From Edaphobacter flagellatus (GTDB taxonomy: Bacteria > Acidobacteriota > Terriglobia > Terriglobales > Acidobacteriaceae), in contig NZ_CP073697.1 in assembly GCF_025264665.1 (NCBI RefSeq), positions 124,001-188,000 of the forward strand: DNA of 64,000 nt, in the 5' to 3' direction. The notes under the pieces were generated by a model. That model had not been told where the DNA came from and made no database searches. It was given only the letters and a program-made list of their open reading frames with translations. The translations under genes were made by a program, and so were the position numbers. Below are positions 48,215-57,851 of the stretch, one piece after another; within the stretch, counting starts at the first letter, position 1, and each line of letters begins with the position of its first letter.

Positions 48215-49585
48215 GTGACGCGTGGTCTGTTTTTTTCATTCTTTCTGAGGATGACGATTGCGCTGGCCTTTGTCGCTTTGATGAGGGTCTGGTTTAGCCC
48301 GAAGGGCTGGATTCTGGGAGCAGTTCTCGTTCTCTTGTGGGCAGCTCTGAATGCCTTTCTTCTTTCGCGCTCGGTGCGCCGCAGCATCGCTCCGCTGGAA
48401 GCTGCAACATCAGCAATTGCCGAAAAACCGGTCGGGCAGCTAACACCCGATTTCACGGACTTTGATGGGCTGGCGCGGTCGATTTCACTTGCTTCAAAGC
48501 ATGTCGAGCGGGTTTTGAATAGTACAGCCGAGAGTCGCCGCGAACTCGAAGCGATGATCGACAGCATGCAGGACGCCGTCGTTGCGGTCGATCAGGCCGG
48601 GCGCATCCAGTGGACCAATCAGCTGATGGAGAAGCTGATCCCCGTGAACTATACAGGCAGGGCTATCCGCGTGGGGCACTCGCTGGTGCAGACGATTCGC
48701 GATCCTGAAGTACTCGAGTGCGTGCGCGTGGCACTGGAGGAACGCACAGTAAGTGAACGCCGTTCGACATCGCTACTGCCTGGACGCATCTTTGAGGTCG
48801 CAGCTTCTCCTATGCCGGGTGGAGGCGCTGTCGTCGTTCTGCATGACATCACTCGGATCGAGCAGGTGGAGCGCACGCAGCGCGAGTTTGTTGCGAATGT
48901 CAGCCATGAGTTGCGGACTCCGCTGACCTCGATTACAGGTTATGTCGAAACGCTGCTGGATCATGAGAGCGGCCTGAGTCCACAGGCTCGCGAGTTTTTG
49001 ACGACGATCCACAAAAATGCGACCCGCATGAACCGCCTGACCGAGGATCTGCTGGTGATGGCTCGTGTTGAGTCTTCGGAGCAGGAGTTGCACCCGGCTC
49101 CGATAGCGGCCGATACGCTTGTACGGGATGCAGTTCAAGCGATGCGGGGGCTGGTCCAGGACGAAGAGGCCGTGCTGGAGATTGGTCCAACAACAAAGTG
49201 CGAAGTTTTTGCCGATCAGGACTCCATTGTTCAGGTCCTAAGCAATCTGATCGAGAACGGAATTAAATACGGCAAATCGACCGGGATGGGCAGAAGTCGC
49301 GTCGTCGTCAGCGCTCGGGAAGTTGCAGCCCCGGAGAACGCGGTAGAGTTCAGCGTAAAAGATTTTGGACAAGGAATTGCCTCAGAACATCTGGGGCGAA
49401 TCTTTGAGCGGTTCTATCGAGTGGACAAGGCTCGCTCGCGCGAGTCTGGTGGTACGGGACTGGGTCTGGCCATCGCTAAACACGTGGTCCAGGTTCAGGG
49501 TGGAAGCATACGTGCTGAGAGTGAATTGAATGCCGGCAGTACGTTTCTTTTCACGTTACCGAAGGTCCAGGTGGCCGGTATCTAG
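48215..49585 (+). CDS. phoR: PhoR-type sensor histidine kinase
   Basis: A 456-residue kinase starting at GTG. Two membrane segments (about 5-24 and 31-50) with almost no periplasmic loop match PhoR, which senses phosphate through PstSCAB/PhoU rather than directly. A PAS domain follows (about 110-210, IDSMQDAVVAVDQAGRIQWTN). The H-box is FVANVSHELRTPLTSI; ATPase boxes are NLIENGIKYG, VKDFGQGI and GGTGLGLAIAKHVV. It begins 9 bp after phoB. Confidence 0.94.
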   Translation: MTRGLFFSFFLRMTIALAFVALMRVWFSPKGWILGAVLVLLWAALNAFLLSRSVRRSIAPLEAATSAIAEKPVGQLTPDFTDFDGLARSISLASKHVERVLNSTAESRRELEAMIDSMQDAVVAVDQAGRIQWTNQLMEKLIPVNYTGRAIRVGHSLVQTIRDPEVLECVRVALEERTVSERRSTSLLPGRIFEVAASPMPGGGAVVVLHDITRIEQVERTQREFVANVSHELRTPLTSITGYVETLLDHESGLSPQAREFLTTIHKNATRMNRLTEDLLVMARVESSEQELHPAPIAADTLVRDAVQAMRGLVQDEEAVLEIGPTTKCEVFADQDSIVQVLSNLIENGIKYGKSTGMGRSRVVVSAREVAAPENAVEFSVKDFGQGIASEHLGRIFERFYRVDKARSRESGGTGLGLAIAKHVVQVQGGSIRAESELNAGSTFLFTLPKVQVAGI

Positions 49586-49599
49586 TTTGTTTTTCACTG

Positions 49600-49660
49600 T
49601 TTTATTCAGATGTAACGATCCATTAATAATTCATCGTCACACTAAATACGGGTGTCGAAG
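49600..49660 (+). promoter_or_regulatory. Candidate PhoB-controlled promoter of pst
   Basis: The AT-rich leader between phoR and pstS holds TGTAACGATC and CGTCACAC, which resemble Pho-box half-sites, but spacing is not the standard 11 bp. The call rests mainly on context. Confidence 0.3.
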
Positions 49661-49695
49661 TAAAATTTGGCACTCGTAATTTGCGAGGGGGAAGT

Positions 49696-50700
49696 GTGAA
49701 GCGGAACATTTTAGTAGCAGGCGTATTAGCCTTGGCCACGATCGGGGCAAGCGCCCAGACCCTGAATGGTGCGGGAGCGACCTTCCCGTATCCGATCTAT
49801 TCAAAGTGGTTTAACGAGTTCAGCCAACAGAATGGCGGCGTAAAGATCAACTATCAGTCCATCGGTTCCGGCGGTGGAATCCGTCAGGTGACCGAAGGGA
49901 CAGTTGACTTCGGTGCAGCCGATGTCACGATGACGGACGAGCAGATCGCTGCAGCTAAAGTTAAAGTTCAGCCTATTCCAACGGTGCTTGGTGCTGTTGT
50001 GCCGGTCTATAACCTGCCGGGTGTAAATAAGGATTTGAATTTCTCCGGAGATGTCATTGCTGATATCTATCTCGGCAAGATTACGAAGTGGAACGACCCT
50101 CGTATTGCAAAGGACAACCCCGGAGTGACTCTGCCGGATAAGCCTGTTCTTCCCGTGTATCGCTCGGAGGGCAGCGGCACAACCTTCATTTTCACCGACT
50201 ATCTTTCGAAGGTAAGCCCGGAGTGGCTTAGTAAAGTGGGGAGAAATGCTTCGGTCAAGTGGCCGACAGGTATTGGACAGAAGGGCAACGAGGGAATTGC
50301 CGGCATGGTGCGTCAGTCTCCCTACTCTTTCGGCTATGTCGAGTTGATCTACGCGTTGCAGAATAAGATGGCCTTTGGCGCAGTGAAAAACGCGGCCGGT
50401 AAGTATGTTAAGGCATCAACGGACGGTGTTACTGCGGCCGCTGCTGCTTCGAAGGCGATGCCTGCCGACTATCGTGTCTCAATTACCAATGCACCGGGAG
50501 CGGCTTCCTATCCGATCTCCAGCTTCACATGGTTGCTGATTCCTACGCATTCGACAGATGCTTCGAAGACTGCTGCATTGAAGAATTTCCTGACCTGGAT
50601 GCTTGACCATGGCGAGAGCGAGGCTTCTGGCCTTAGCTATGCTCCGCTGCCCAAGCAGGTGCAGGATATGGTTCGCAAGACCGTCGCGCAGATCAAATAA
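49696..50700 (+). CDS. pstS: Phosphate ABC transporter substrate-binding protein
   Basis: A 334-residue periplasmic phosphate-binding protein. The GTG start follows GAGGGGG; a TTG five codons upstream is open but unlikely. A signal peptide ends near IGASAQ. Binding-site segments are GAGATFPYPIYSKW, IGSGGGIRQVTEG, FGAADVTMTDEQ and YRSEGSGTTFIFTDYL. It is the first pst gene and is followed by a large mRNA hairpin. Confidence 0.97.
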   Translation: MKRNILVAGVLALATIGASAQTLNGAGATFPYPIYSKWFNEFSQQNGGVKINYQSIGSGGGIRQVTEGTVDFGAADVTMTDEQIAAAKVKVQPIPTVLGAVVPVYNLPGVNKDLNFSGDVIADIYLGKITKWNDPRIAKDNPGVTLPDKPVLPVYRSEGSGTTFIFTDYLSKVSPEWLSKVGRNASVKWPTGIGQKGNEGIAGMVRQSPYSFGYVELIYALQNKMAFGAVKNAAGKYVKASTDGVTAAAAASKAMPADYRVSITNAPGAASYPISSFTWLLIPTHSTDASKTAALKNFLTWMLDHGESEASGLSYAPLPKQVQDMVRKTVAQIK

Positions 50701-50703
50701 CAC

Positions 50704-50750
50704 GATTCGCCGTATGGCTATCAGAAACTCCTAAAGCCATACGGCGAATC
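50704..50750 (+). terminator. 16-bp hairpin between pstS and pstC
   Basis: GATTCGCCGTATGGCT (50704-50719) pairs perfectly with AGCCATACGGCGAATC (50735-50750) around a 15-nt loop; only TGTCTTATCC follows, so termination would be partial. Such elements commonly allow excess pstS over the permease genes. Confidence 0.75.
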
Positions 50751-50830
50751 TGTCTTATCCAGATACACAGAGCATTCCTGCCGGATACAATCACTTTGTC
50801 GTCATCCAGCACCGATCTTCCCAGAGTCGA

Positions 50831-51892
50831 ATGAGTATTAAACAAGAGCACGGTGTACCACAAACAGTCTTACCTCGACTGGCGGATGTTCCTGCGCCTG
50901 TGCCGCCATCCAACTCTTCGCCAGCATCTGCTTCAACCTCTCCGATACGCTCCTTCCTAAATTCGCGAGGCAGCGGCAGATGGGCCGATTCAGGTTTTGC
51001 GGCCTTGATGCTGGTGTGTGCCTGCAGCATTTTTGTCATCGTCCTCTTTATCTTCATCATCCTGATCCTCCGGTCGCAGCTTAGTCTGCATGCTTTTGGC
51101 TGGAAGTTTTTTACCAGACAGGCCTGGGACCCGGTTTCAGGGGACTTTGGAGCGTTGCCGTTTATCTACGGCACGCTGATGACATCGTTCCTGGCGCTCC
51201 TCATCGCTGTTCCGCTGGCGATGGGAGTTGCAATCTTTCTTACAGAATTGTGTCCCCAACCTCTGCGGGCGCCGATCTCGTTTCTTACTGAGTTGCTGGC
51301 TGCCATTCCGAGTGTGGTGTATGGCCTGTGGGCCGTCTTTGTGCTGGTTCCCCTGATGCGCGATGTACTGGGACCATTTTTGGTGAAGACGCTCGGCTGG
51401 ACGGGATTCTTTGACGGAGCGAACTTTGGCGTCGGCCTGCTGACGGCAAGCATCATTCTGGCAATTATGGTTCTGCCTATCATCTCGTCATTGACGCGCG
51501 ACATTATGACTGCCGTTCCAAACTCTCAGCGCGAGGCGGTGCTTGCTTTAGGGGCAACGCGTTGGGAGATGATTCGCATTGGGGTTCTTCGTAACTCGCG
51601 AATCGGTATTGTCGGTGCGGTCATGCTCGGATTAGGCCGTGCACTGGGCGAGACCATGGCAGTCGCAATGGTGATCGGCAATCACCCGGAGATCAACAAA
51701 AGTCTTTTTGCGCCGGGCTATACGCTGGCCAGCGTGATCGCGAACGAGTTCTCCGAAGCAACAAGCGACATATACCTGAGTGCACTGATCGAGATCGGTC
51801 TGGCGCTCTTTTTGGTGACGATTGTGGTCAACGCGATTGCTCGCCTGATGGTCTGGGCCGTAACGCGCGGCGCGCCAGGAAGGGCTTCCTAA
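50831..51892 (+). CDS. pstC: Phosphate ABC transporter permease PstC
   Basis: A 353-residue inner-membrane permease with six core helices after a long Pro/Ser-rich N-terminal tail of about 55 residues. Family marks include FGALPFIYGTLMTSFLALLIAVPLA, LLAAIPSVVYGLWA and the EAA loop QREAVLALGATRWEMIR. The tail is longer than in E. coli PstC. It begins 130 bp after pstS and 1 bp before pstA. Confidence 0.96.
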   Translation: MSIKQEHGVPQTVLPRLADVPAPVPPSNSSPASASTSPIRSFLNSRGSGRWADSGFAALMLVCACSIFVIVLFIFIILILRSQLSLHAFGWKFFTRQAWDPVSGDFGALPFIYGTLMTSFLALLIAVPLAMGVAIFLTELCPQPLRAPISFLTELLAAIPSVVYGLWAVFVLVPLMRDVLGPFLVKTLGWTGFFDGANFGVGLLTASIILAIMVLPIISSLTRDIMTAVPNSQREAVLALGATRWEMIRIGVLRNSRIGIVGAVMLGLGRALGETMAVAMVIGNHPEINKSLFAPGYTLASVIANEFSEATSDIYLSALIEIGLALFLVTIVVNAIARLMVWAVTRGAPGRAS

Positions 51893-51893
51893 A

Positions 51894-52802
51894 ATGAGTA
51901 CGCAGCCCCTCAATAATTTGCCAAGGCACATCGACTTCGATTCGAAGTCGATGCGGCTGAATCATAGCCGCCGCACCTTTACGAACTATGCTGTTACGGC
52001 ATTGGCTATTCTGGCGACGGTGATCGTGCTGCTCCCACTCGCGGTCATTCTTTTCTACCTGGTTTACAAGGGCGCAAGCTCGCTCAATCTTGCTTTCTTT
52101 ACGCATGTGCCCGCTCCAGTTGGCGAAGAGGGCGGTGGCATGGCGAATTCGATTGTCGGCTCCGCCATCATTCTCACTCTCGCCAGCATCATGGGAATCC
52201 CCATTGGTATCGCTGCGGGCGTTTATCTTGCCGAGTTCGGCCAGGGCACCTTTTTTGCCAACGCCATCCGTTTCACTGCTGATGTACTCAATGGCGTGCC
52301 ATCCATCGTGATGGGTATCTCCGTCTTCGCTCTGCTGGTGCAGGGAAGACACTTCTCTGCGTTTGCCGGTGGTGTCGCGTTGGCTATTATGATGATTCCA
52401 ACGGTCACGCGAACAACGGAAGAGATGTTGGCTACCGTCCCGCATGCTATTCGCGAAGCAACTCTTGGGTTGGGCGTGCCGAAATGGCGAACTGTTTTGT
52501 CGGTAAGCCTCCGCACGGCATCTCCCGGCATTATCACGGGCTGCATGTTGGCCTTTGCGCGTGTCGCTGGTGAAACTGCTCCTCTGTTATTCACTGCTCT
52601 AGGGAATCAGTTCTGGAGCGTGAAGCTGAATGAGCCTATCGCCGCACTGCCACTTCAAATTTATGTTTACGCCACCGGCCCCTACGATGAGTGGCATCGA
52701 CTGGCCTGGGCAGGTGCTTTAGTTCTTATTGGATTGATTATGGTTTCCGTCACGCTCGTCCGAATCTTTGCCAACCGTGGCGTACTCAAGGGAGGAAGCT
52801 AG
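51894..52802 (+). CDS. pstA: Phosphate ABC transporter permease PstA
   Basis: A 302-residue permease partner of PstC. It shows [50 protein letters not shown] segments and the EAA motif [15 protein letters not shown], which contacts PstB. One base separates it from pstC, and its stop overlaps the pstB GTG by one base. Confidence 0.96.
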   Translation: MSTQPLNNLPRHIDFDSKSMRLNHSRRTFTNYAVTALAILATVIVLLPLAVILFYLVYKGASSLNLAFFTHVPAPVGEEGGGMANSIVGSAIILTLASIMGIPIGIAAGVYLAEFGQGTFFANAIRFTADVLNGVPSIVMGISVFALLVQGRHFSAFAGGVALAIMMIPTVTRTTEEMLATVPHAIREATLGLGVPKWRTVLSVSLRTASPGIITGCMLAFARVAGETAPLLFTALGNQFWSVKLNEPIAALPLQIYVYATGPYDEWHRLAWAGALVLIGLIMVSVTLVRIFANRGVLKGGS

Positions 52803-53560
52803 TGGGAGTTGGCATTCAAGTTGAAGATCTGAACGCCTGGTATGGTTCTACGCATACGTTGCAGGACATCAACCTGCACATCCCGGCCAATCATGCTACG
52901 GCACTGATCGGCCCGTCAGGCTGTGGCAAGTCGACCTTCGTCCGTTGCTTGAACCGCATGCATGAGACGAACCCGATCGCACGCGCTACGGGTATCGTCA
53001 AAATGGGCGACATCGATATCTATCGCGAGGCGTCTCCCGTTGAGATTCGCCGTCGCGTTGGCATGGTCTTTCAGCGGCCTAATCCGTTTCCTACCATGTC
53101 GATTTATGACAACGTCATCAGCGGCCTGAAGCTCAATGGATTCCGTAATCGCCGCATTCTTGATGAGACGGTAGAGCGTTCGCTGAAGCAGGCCGCCTTG
53201 TGGGAAGAGGTGAAAGATGACCTCAAAAAGAAATCCGGAGCATCGCTCTCGGGTGGTCAACAGCAGCGTATGTGCATCGCGAGAGCCCTCGCAGTCGACC
53301 CCGAAGTTTTGCTGATGGACGAGCCTGCGTCCGCACTCGACCCAGTCTCAACCTCAAAGATTGAGGACTTGATCTTCCAACTCAAGAGCCAGTACACGAT
53401 CGTTATCGTCACACACAACATGCAGCAGGCAGCGCGTGTGGCTGAGAATACGGGCTTCTTCCTGAACGGTAAGCTCGTTGAATTTGACTCGACGCATAAG
53501 ATATTTACCAACCCCAGCGACAAACGTACGGAGGATTACATCACGGGGAGGTTTGGCTGA
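52802..53560 (+). CDS. pstB: Phosphate ABC transporter ATPase
   Basis: A 252-residue ATPase of the Pst importer. The GTG start is inside TAGTG shared with the pstA stop, preceded by GGAGG; an open extension upstream is a shadow of pstA. Walker A is [10 protein letters not shown], the Q-loop is VFQRPNPFP, signature is [15 protein letters not shown], Walker B is [13 protein letters not shown] and the switch His is in VTHNMQQA. It overlaps phoU by one base. Confidence 0.97.
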   Translation: MGVGIQVEDLNAWYGSTHTLQDINLHIPANHATALIGPSGCGKSTFVRCLNRMHETNPIARATGIVKMGDIDIYREASPVEIRRRVGMVFQRPNPFPTMSIYDNVISGLKLNGFRNRRILDETVERSLKQAALWEEVKDDLKKKSGASLSGGQQQRMCIARALAVDPEVLLMDEPASALDPVSTSKIEDLIFQLKSQYTIVIVTHNMQQAARVAENTGFFLNGKLVEFDSTHKIFTNPSDKRTEDYITGRFG

Positions 53561-54222
53561 TGCGGGTCAAATTTCACCAGAGCCTCGACGAGCTAAAAGA
53601 ACGATTGCTGATTATGGCTGGAATGGCCGAACAAGCCATCCAGCGTTCGGTAGAAGCCTACCGAACACGCGATCTGAGTTTTTGCGAGCTCGTATTTCGC
53701 TCAGAGCCTGCAATCAACAGGCTGGAGCGAGAGATTGATCAGATGGCGCTCGACCTTTTGGCGATGGAGCAGCCAATGGCAATCGACCTCCGCTTTATTC
53801 TTGCGGTGATTCGTATCAACGCTGATCTTGAGCGCGTGGGAGATCAGGCAGTTAATATTGCGGTTCGTGTGCGCGAGATGGAATCTTACGCTCACATCGA
53901 CCTTCCCGTAGATATTCCGAAGTTAGCATCGCTCTCGCTTGCGATGGTGCGCAAAGCTCTTCAGGCGTTCATCGAAGGAAATGCCGAGATGGCGGATTCT
54001 GTCTTTCAGATGGATGACCAGGTCGACGAGATGAACGATGCTGCCTATACCGCATTGAGTTCACTCATCAAAGAGAAGCCGGAATTGACCCCTCAATCAC
54101 TTAATGCGCTGATCATTGCTCGCAATTTGGAGCGGGTCGGGGATCATGCTACCAATATTGCCGAGGATGTGATCTTCTGGGTTCGTGGCGCGGATGTTCG
54201 TCATCATGCGCCCGTTCAATAA
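53560..54222 (+). CDS. phoU: Phosphate signalling regulator PhoU
   Basis: A 220-residue all-helical protein built of two PhoU repeats (about 10-95 and 115-205). Repeat motifs are ELVFRSEPAINRLEREID, RFILAVIRINADLERVGDQA and ALIIARNLERVGDHATNIAEDVIF, with the E/D(x)3D metal-binding pattern. It links Pst transport state to PhoR and prevents phosphate overload. The start overlaps the pstB stop (TGATG). It converges on the helicase gene 2 bp away. Confidence 0.96.
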   Translation: MRVKFHQSLDELKERLLIMAGMAEQAIQRSVEAYRTRDLSFCELVFRSEPAINRLEREIDQMALDLLAMEQPMAIDLRFILAVIRINADLERVGDQAVNIAVRVREMESYAHIDLPVDIPKLASLSLAMVRKALQAFIEGNAEMADSVFQMDDQVDEMNDAAYTALSSLIKEKPELTPQSLNALIIARNLERVGDHATNIAEDVIFWVRGADVRHHAPVQ

Positions 54223-54224
54223 GC

Positions 54225-57200
54225 TTATTTCGTAGCGTGTTCCCACCAGATGAACTTTGACAGCATCGGATAGTAGAGCCCAAGTCGAAGTCCGCTCCCT
54301 TTGCGGATATTTTGCATGGCGCTGGCGTACGCTGCCATTTGTGGTGCGTACTTATCTCGTTCACGCTCCAGAAAGCCATCCAATGCCGATCGAGTGTATG
54401 GTGTGGTTTTGAAGTCCACGATCCAGAGAAAATCGTCACCTTCAGACAGTGGAGCGTCACCAGCATAAAAGATGCGATCGAATCGCATGCCCGCGTGATT
54501 TTCATCCGCCGTCATTAGCGCATATTCACTTGCAGCCATATGGCGTGGCCCGAGAATCCACAGACCGTGCTCGTCTTCAAGTGTTGCCTTCAGTGCGTGT
54601 TGCGCCTGTGCTGCAAGGCGCGCGGCCGTTGCAGAGGACAGTCCATAATTCCGGAGTAATGTCAGTATTCGGGGTTGCCATGTCGTGATCTCCGCGTGAA
54701 GAGCTTCCTCAGAGGTGCCAAGGAGGAGCCGCTGTGCAAGCAACTCAATAAAGGCATGAATGACATTTCCGCAAGCGCGTGACTCAAATGAGCCTTCAGG
54801 TCTTTCGAACCGGATGAGCGGCGCCCCCCTGTCGATTTGTGGCTGCTTCGTGATTTGAGGGAGGCTTGGCAACGGAAGGTTGAGCGGTAGACGCAAGAGC
54901 GTCTGCCTGCGATACTCCTCGCCTTCAGCAGCAAGAGAGGGGAGAATAAGGTCCGATGGTATCTCCTGAAGAGTGAAAATAGGAGCGATCAGAGGTTTGG
55001 ACGAAATATTACTATCAACGAAATGTTCTTCTGCAGCTGGCCATGCTGCTTCAAGCAGGCTTCCTGGCTTCAGCTGGATTGACTGATCGCTCCTTCTCTC
55101 AGGTGCGGCAAACAAATGAAGTTCTTCACGTGCGCGAGTGCATGCGACATAGAACAAGCGTTTGCACTCGGCTGCCTCGCGTCTGCGATGTATCCGCTTC
55201 AACCATTCGTTGAGAGCCTCCGAATCGCGCCCTTTTCCTACAATGGGGGCAAGAATAATCTGTGAGCCTTGTTCATCTGGTGAGTTGAATTCATCCCAGA
55301 TCAAAAGCCGGCCGCGATTCGAGCGATTCGTTTTTTCTATACCGGGCAATAGGACAACATCCCATTCCAGGCCTTTGGATCCGTGGATGGTCAATAGATC
55401 GACAGCCTCTCTTGATGAAGAGGCTGCGGCATAAAGCCGGTTCAATCTTTGTTTCAAAAGAGCTAGATCAATGACAGCATTTTGCTGTTCCAGTTCATCC
55501 AGCAGTGCGAAGTACTGTCGGGCATTATCTTTTTCTTCGCTGACCAGGTATGTATCCCCACCAAGAGAACGCCATGTGCGTTCCACAAGCTCTGAAAGAG
55601 GAATGCGTGATCGCTGTCTCAAAGCGGAGACGAGAACTGGCCAAATACGTTGCAATAGCATGATGCTGCCTTCATTCAACTCATGCCCGCGTTCGATGAT
55701 GAGCTGAGGAACTGTCGATTCGGACCATGCGGCATCATCTGCTCCGCACAGCAGGTGTAGTTGCGCAAGTTCCAGGCCACACCATGGCGCACGCAAAAGT
55801 GAAAGCCACGCTACGCGGTCAGCAGGGTGAAGCAGGGCGCGAGTGAGAGCATACAAATCCAAAACCTCAGGACGTTCTCCCAACGGCTCAATATCAATCG
55901 CACGAAAAGGGAGCGGCCCAGAGCCTGTGTCTTGTTTTAGTGCAGAGACAATATGCGTCAGATGGCTTCGATTTCGCACAAGAACGGCAATCTTCCATGG
56001 CTCCGTGCGTCCATTTGGCAAAGGCCTGGCTCGCCACTGTTCAATAATGCTGCGAACTGTTTGTGCTTCAGATCTTGCGAGCCTCCGGCGGTAAATTCGG
56101 CGCTCATCGGTTGACAATCCAGAAGTTACAACCTGCGGATGCCACACAGTGCTGGATGCGGCCATCGTCTGGTGCTCGCGTATTGCATGCGCAGCGACGT
56201 AGGGGGCTTCTTCGGGGCGATCCATTTGTATTTCGCTGGGAAACAGCTTGGAAAACGCGGAATTGAACGAATGCACTAACTCTGGCTGTGAACGAAAGTT
56301 TGCTGTAAGCTTCAGCGGGTCTAGTGTCAGATCACCGATGTGGTTATCCATCATCGTGCGGATAAAACGCTCTACGCGGGCCTGTCGGAATAAATAGATG
56401 GATTGCTTTGGATCGCCTACTAAAAAGACTGTTTGACTACGTCCATCCCAGCCTTCGGTAAGAAGCTGTATCAACTCGTACTGGCTTGTAGACGTATCCT
56501 GCATTTCATCGACAAGCAAATGCTGCAACTTTGCTCCTGCTGCAATATCGACCACTCCGCTGTTGTGGTTGAGCGCGGATCGCGCCAGCAGGCCAAGTTC
56601 CGTAAAGTCGCACTCGCCACGCTCTGCAAAAACAAGTTGAAGCTCCGCGAGAGCATGGTGCAGAATCCGGAACAGAGCTTTCGCCACCTTCCATTGTTCA
56701 ACGGGGTATTTTGCTGGAGGAAGAGCTATCGTGTCTTCTAATGCAGCCAGCAGTGTGGCATCGCTTTGCAAGGATGAAACGATCTCTTTCAAACGTCCGA
56801 CTTGTTTCCGATCGATGTCGAATCCAACATGATTTCGGTTGAATCCTGATCGCCAACCGCCACTCTTTTTAACCAAAAGGTGAGCGAGTGCCTTCCAATG
56901 CTCCAGCGCATCTGCAGTAGCTTTTGGAGAGTTTGATCTTCCCGCGCAGACAGCGATGGGCGAAGCTAATCCATCATAGCCGTCCCGATATCCCATTTCG
57001 GCTGCAAGTCCTGAGAGTTCATCGAGCATGTGCGCAGGGAACAGATGTTGCAGGCGCGCAAGCTCGGCGCAGATTGGTCTGGACAGAGAGGCTTCCAATT
57101 GTGGCAAGACCTCGGCATCTAGAACGGAATCTTCCAGGTTGTCCCTGTCCAGCGGAATTAATCTGCCCCACTGATCTCGAACCGCAAGCATCTCGGCAAG

Positions 57201-57851
57201 CAGATCTCTGCACTGTAAAAGATTCCCATCGCGATGCAGCAAGACGAGCGTCAATGCTTCGTTGAGCCTGTGGTCTTGGCTACCAAGCTGCATCATCGTC
57301 CTCTCTGCAGCAAGGCGATGCAACGTAGAGGCGTTTTCTACGGGTTTGAGTCCGCTACTACCAGACAGGACAGGAAGGCTGCGCGTGATCTCCGAGCAGA
57401 CGGAATCGATGGTGCGGATATTAAGTCGCCTGGGATGTCTCAAGATACCCCAGGTAAGTTGTTGGTCGCGCTTTAGCGCAGCTGCGGCTAGCTGGTAGGT
57501 TGTTACTTCAAAATCGCCTGCAGTGGGAACGGGCTCATTGGCTGCTCGTTCAAGCCATTGAACGATACGCTCCCGGATCTCGCCGGCCGCTTTAATGGTG
57601 AAGGTAATGGCAAGCACTTGTTCGGGCTGCTCTACTTCGGGCTGGCCCAGAAGTTTGAGGTAACGCTGTATCAGGAGTCCGGTTTTGCCTGAGCCCGCCG
57701 GAGCCTCGACAATCCATGATCGTGTTGTTTCAAGAGCCCGAGTTCGTTCTTCACCATCCGGTGTGGAGGATGACTTCTGTTCGGAAACGGTCTCCTCTTT
57801 GCCAAAGACGAAAAGCTCACCCATTCCCTGTATCGATCGCCGCTTCGTCAT
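54225..57851 (-). CDS. AddA-like UvrD helicase/nuclease
   Basis: A 1208-residue SF1A helicase with a C-terminal nuclease. Helicase motifs in order: EAPAGSGKTGLLIQRYL (Walker A, about 51-60), LLVDEMQDTSTSQYELI (II), FLVGDPKQSIYLFRQA (III), LKLTANFRSQPELV (IV), TIHGSKGLEWDVVLLPG (V) and RLFYVACTRAREELHLF (VI). A RecB-type PD-(D/E)xK nuclease follows near the end (WIVDFKTTPYTR, YAPQMAAYASAM). GAGGAG lies five bases before the ATG, inside the 35-base overlap with the partner gene. Likely role: double-strand-break end processing. Confidence 0.92.
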   Translation of the reverse strand: MTKRRSIQGMGELFVFGKEETVSEQKSSSTPDGEERTRALETTRSWIVEAPAGSGKTGLLIQRYLKLLGQPEVEQPEQVLAITFTIKAAGEIRERIVQWLERAANEPVPTAGDFEVTTYQLAAAALKRDQQLTWGILRHPRRLNIRTIDSVCSEITRSLPVLSGSSGLKPVENASTLHRLAAERTMMQLGSQDHRLNEALTLVLLHRDGNLLQCRDLLAEMLAVRDQWGRLIPLDRDNLEDSVLDAEVLPQLEASLSRPICAELARLQHLFPAHMLDELSGLAAEMGYRDGYDGLASPIAVCAGRSNSPKATADALEHWKALAHLLVKKSGGWRSGFNRNHVGFDIDRKQVGRLKEIVSSLQSDATLLAALEDTIALPPAKYPVEQWKVAKALFRILHHALAELQLVFAERGECDFTELGLLARSALNHNSGVVDIAAGAKLQHLLVDEMQDTSTSQYELIQLLTEGWDGRSQTVFLVGDPKQSIYLFRQARVERFIRTMMDNHIGDLTLDPLKLTANFRSQPELVHSFNSAFSKLFPSEIQMDRPEEAPYVAAHAIREHQTMAASSTVWHPQVVTSGLSTDERRIYRRRLARSEAQTVRSIIEQWRARPLPNGRTEPWKIAVLVRNRSHLTHIVSALKQDTGSGPLPFRAIDIEPLGERPEVLDLYALTRALLHPADRVAWLSLLRAPWCGLELAQLHLLCGADDAAWSESTVPQLIIERGHELNEGSIMLLQRIWPVLVSALRQRSRIPLSELVERTWRSLGGDTYLVSEEKDNARQYFALLDELEQQNAVIDLALLKQRLNRLYAAASSSREAVDLLTIHGSKGLEWDVVLLPGIEKTNRSNRGRLLIWDEFNSPDEQGSQIILAPIVGKGRDSEALNEWLKRIHRRREAAECKRLFYVACTRAREELHLFAAPERRSDQSIQLKPGSLLEAAWPAAEEHFVDSNISSKPLIAPIFTLQEIPSDLILPSLAAEGEEYRRQTLLRLPLNLPLPSLPQITKQPQIDRGAPLIRFERPEGSFESRACGNVIHAFIELLAQRLLLGTSEEALHAEITTWQPRILTLLRNYGLSSATAARLAAQAQHALKATLEDEHGLWILGPRHMAASEYALMTADENHAGMRFDRIFYAGDAPLSEGDDFLWIVDFKTTPYTRSALDGFLERERDKYAPQMAAYASAMQNIRKGSGLRLGLYYPMLSKFIWWEHATK

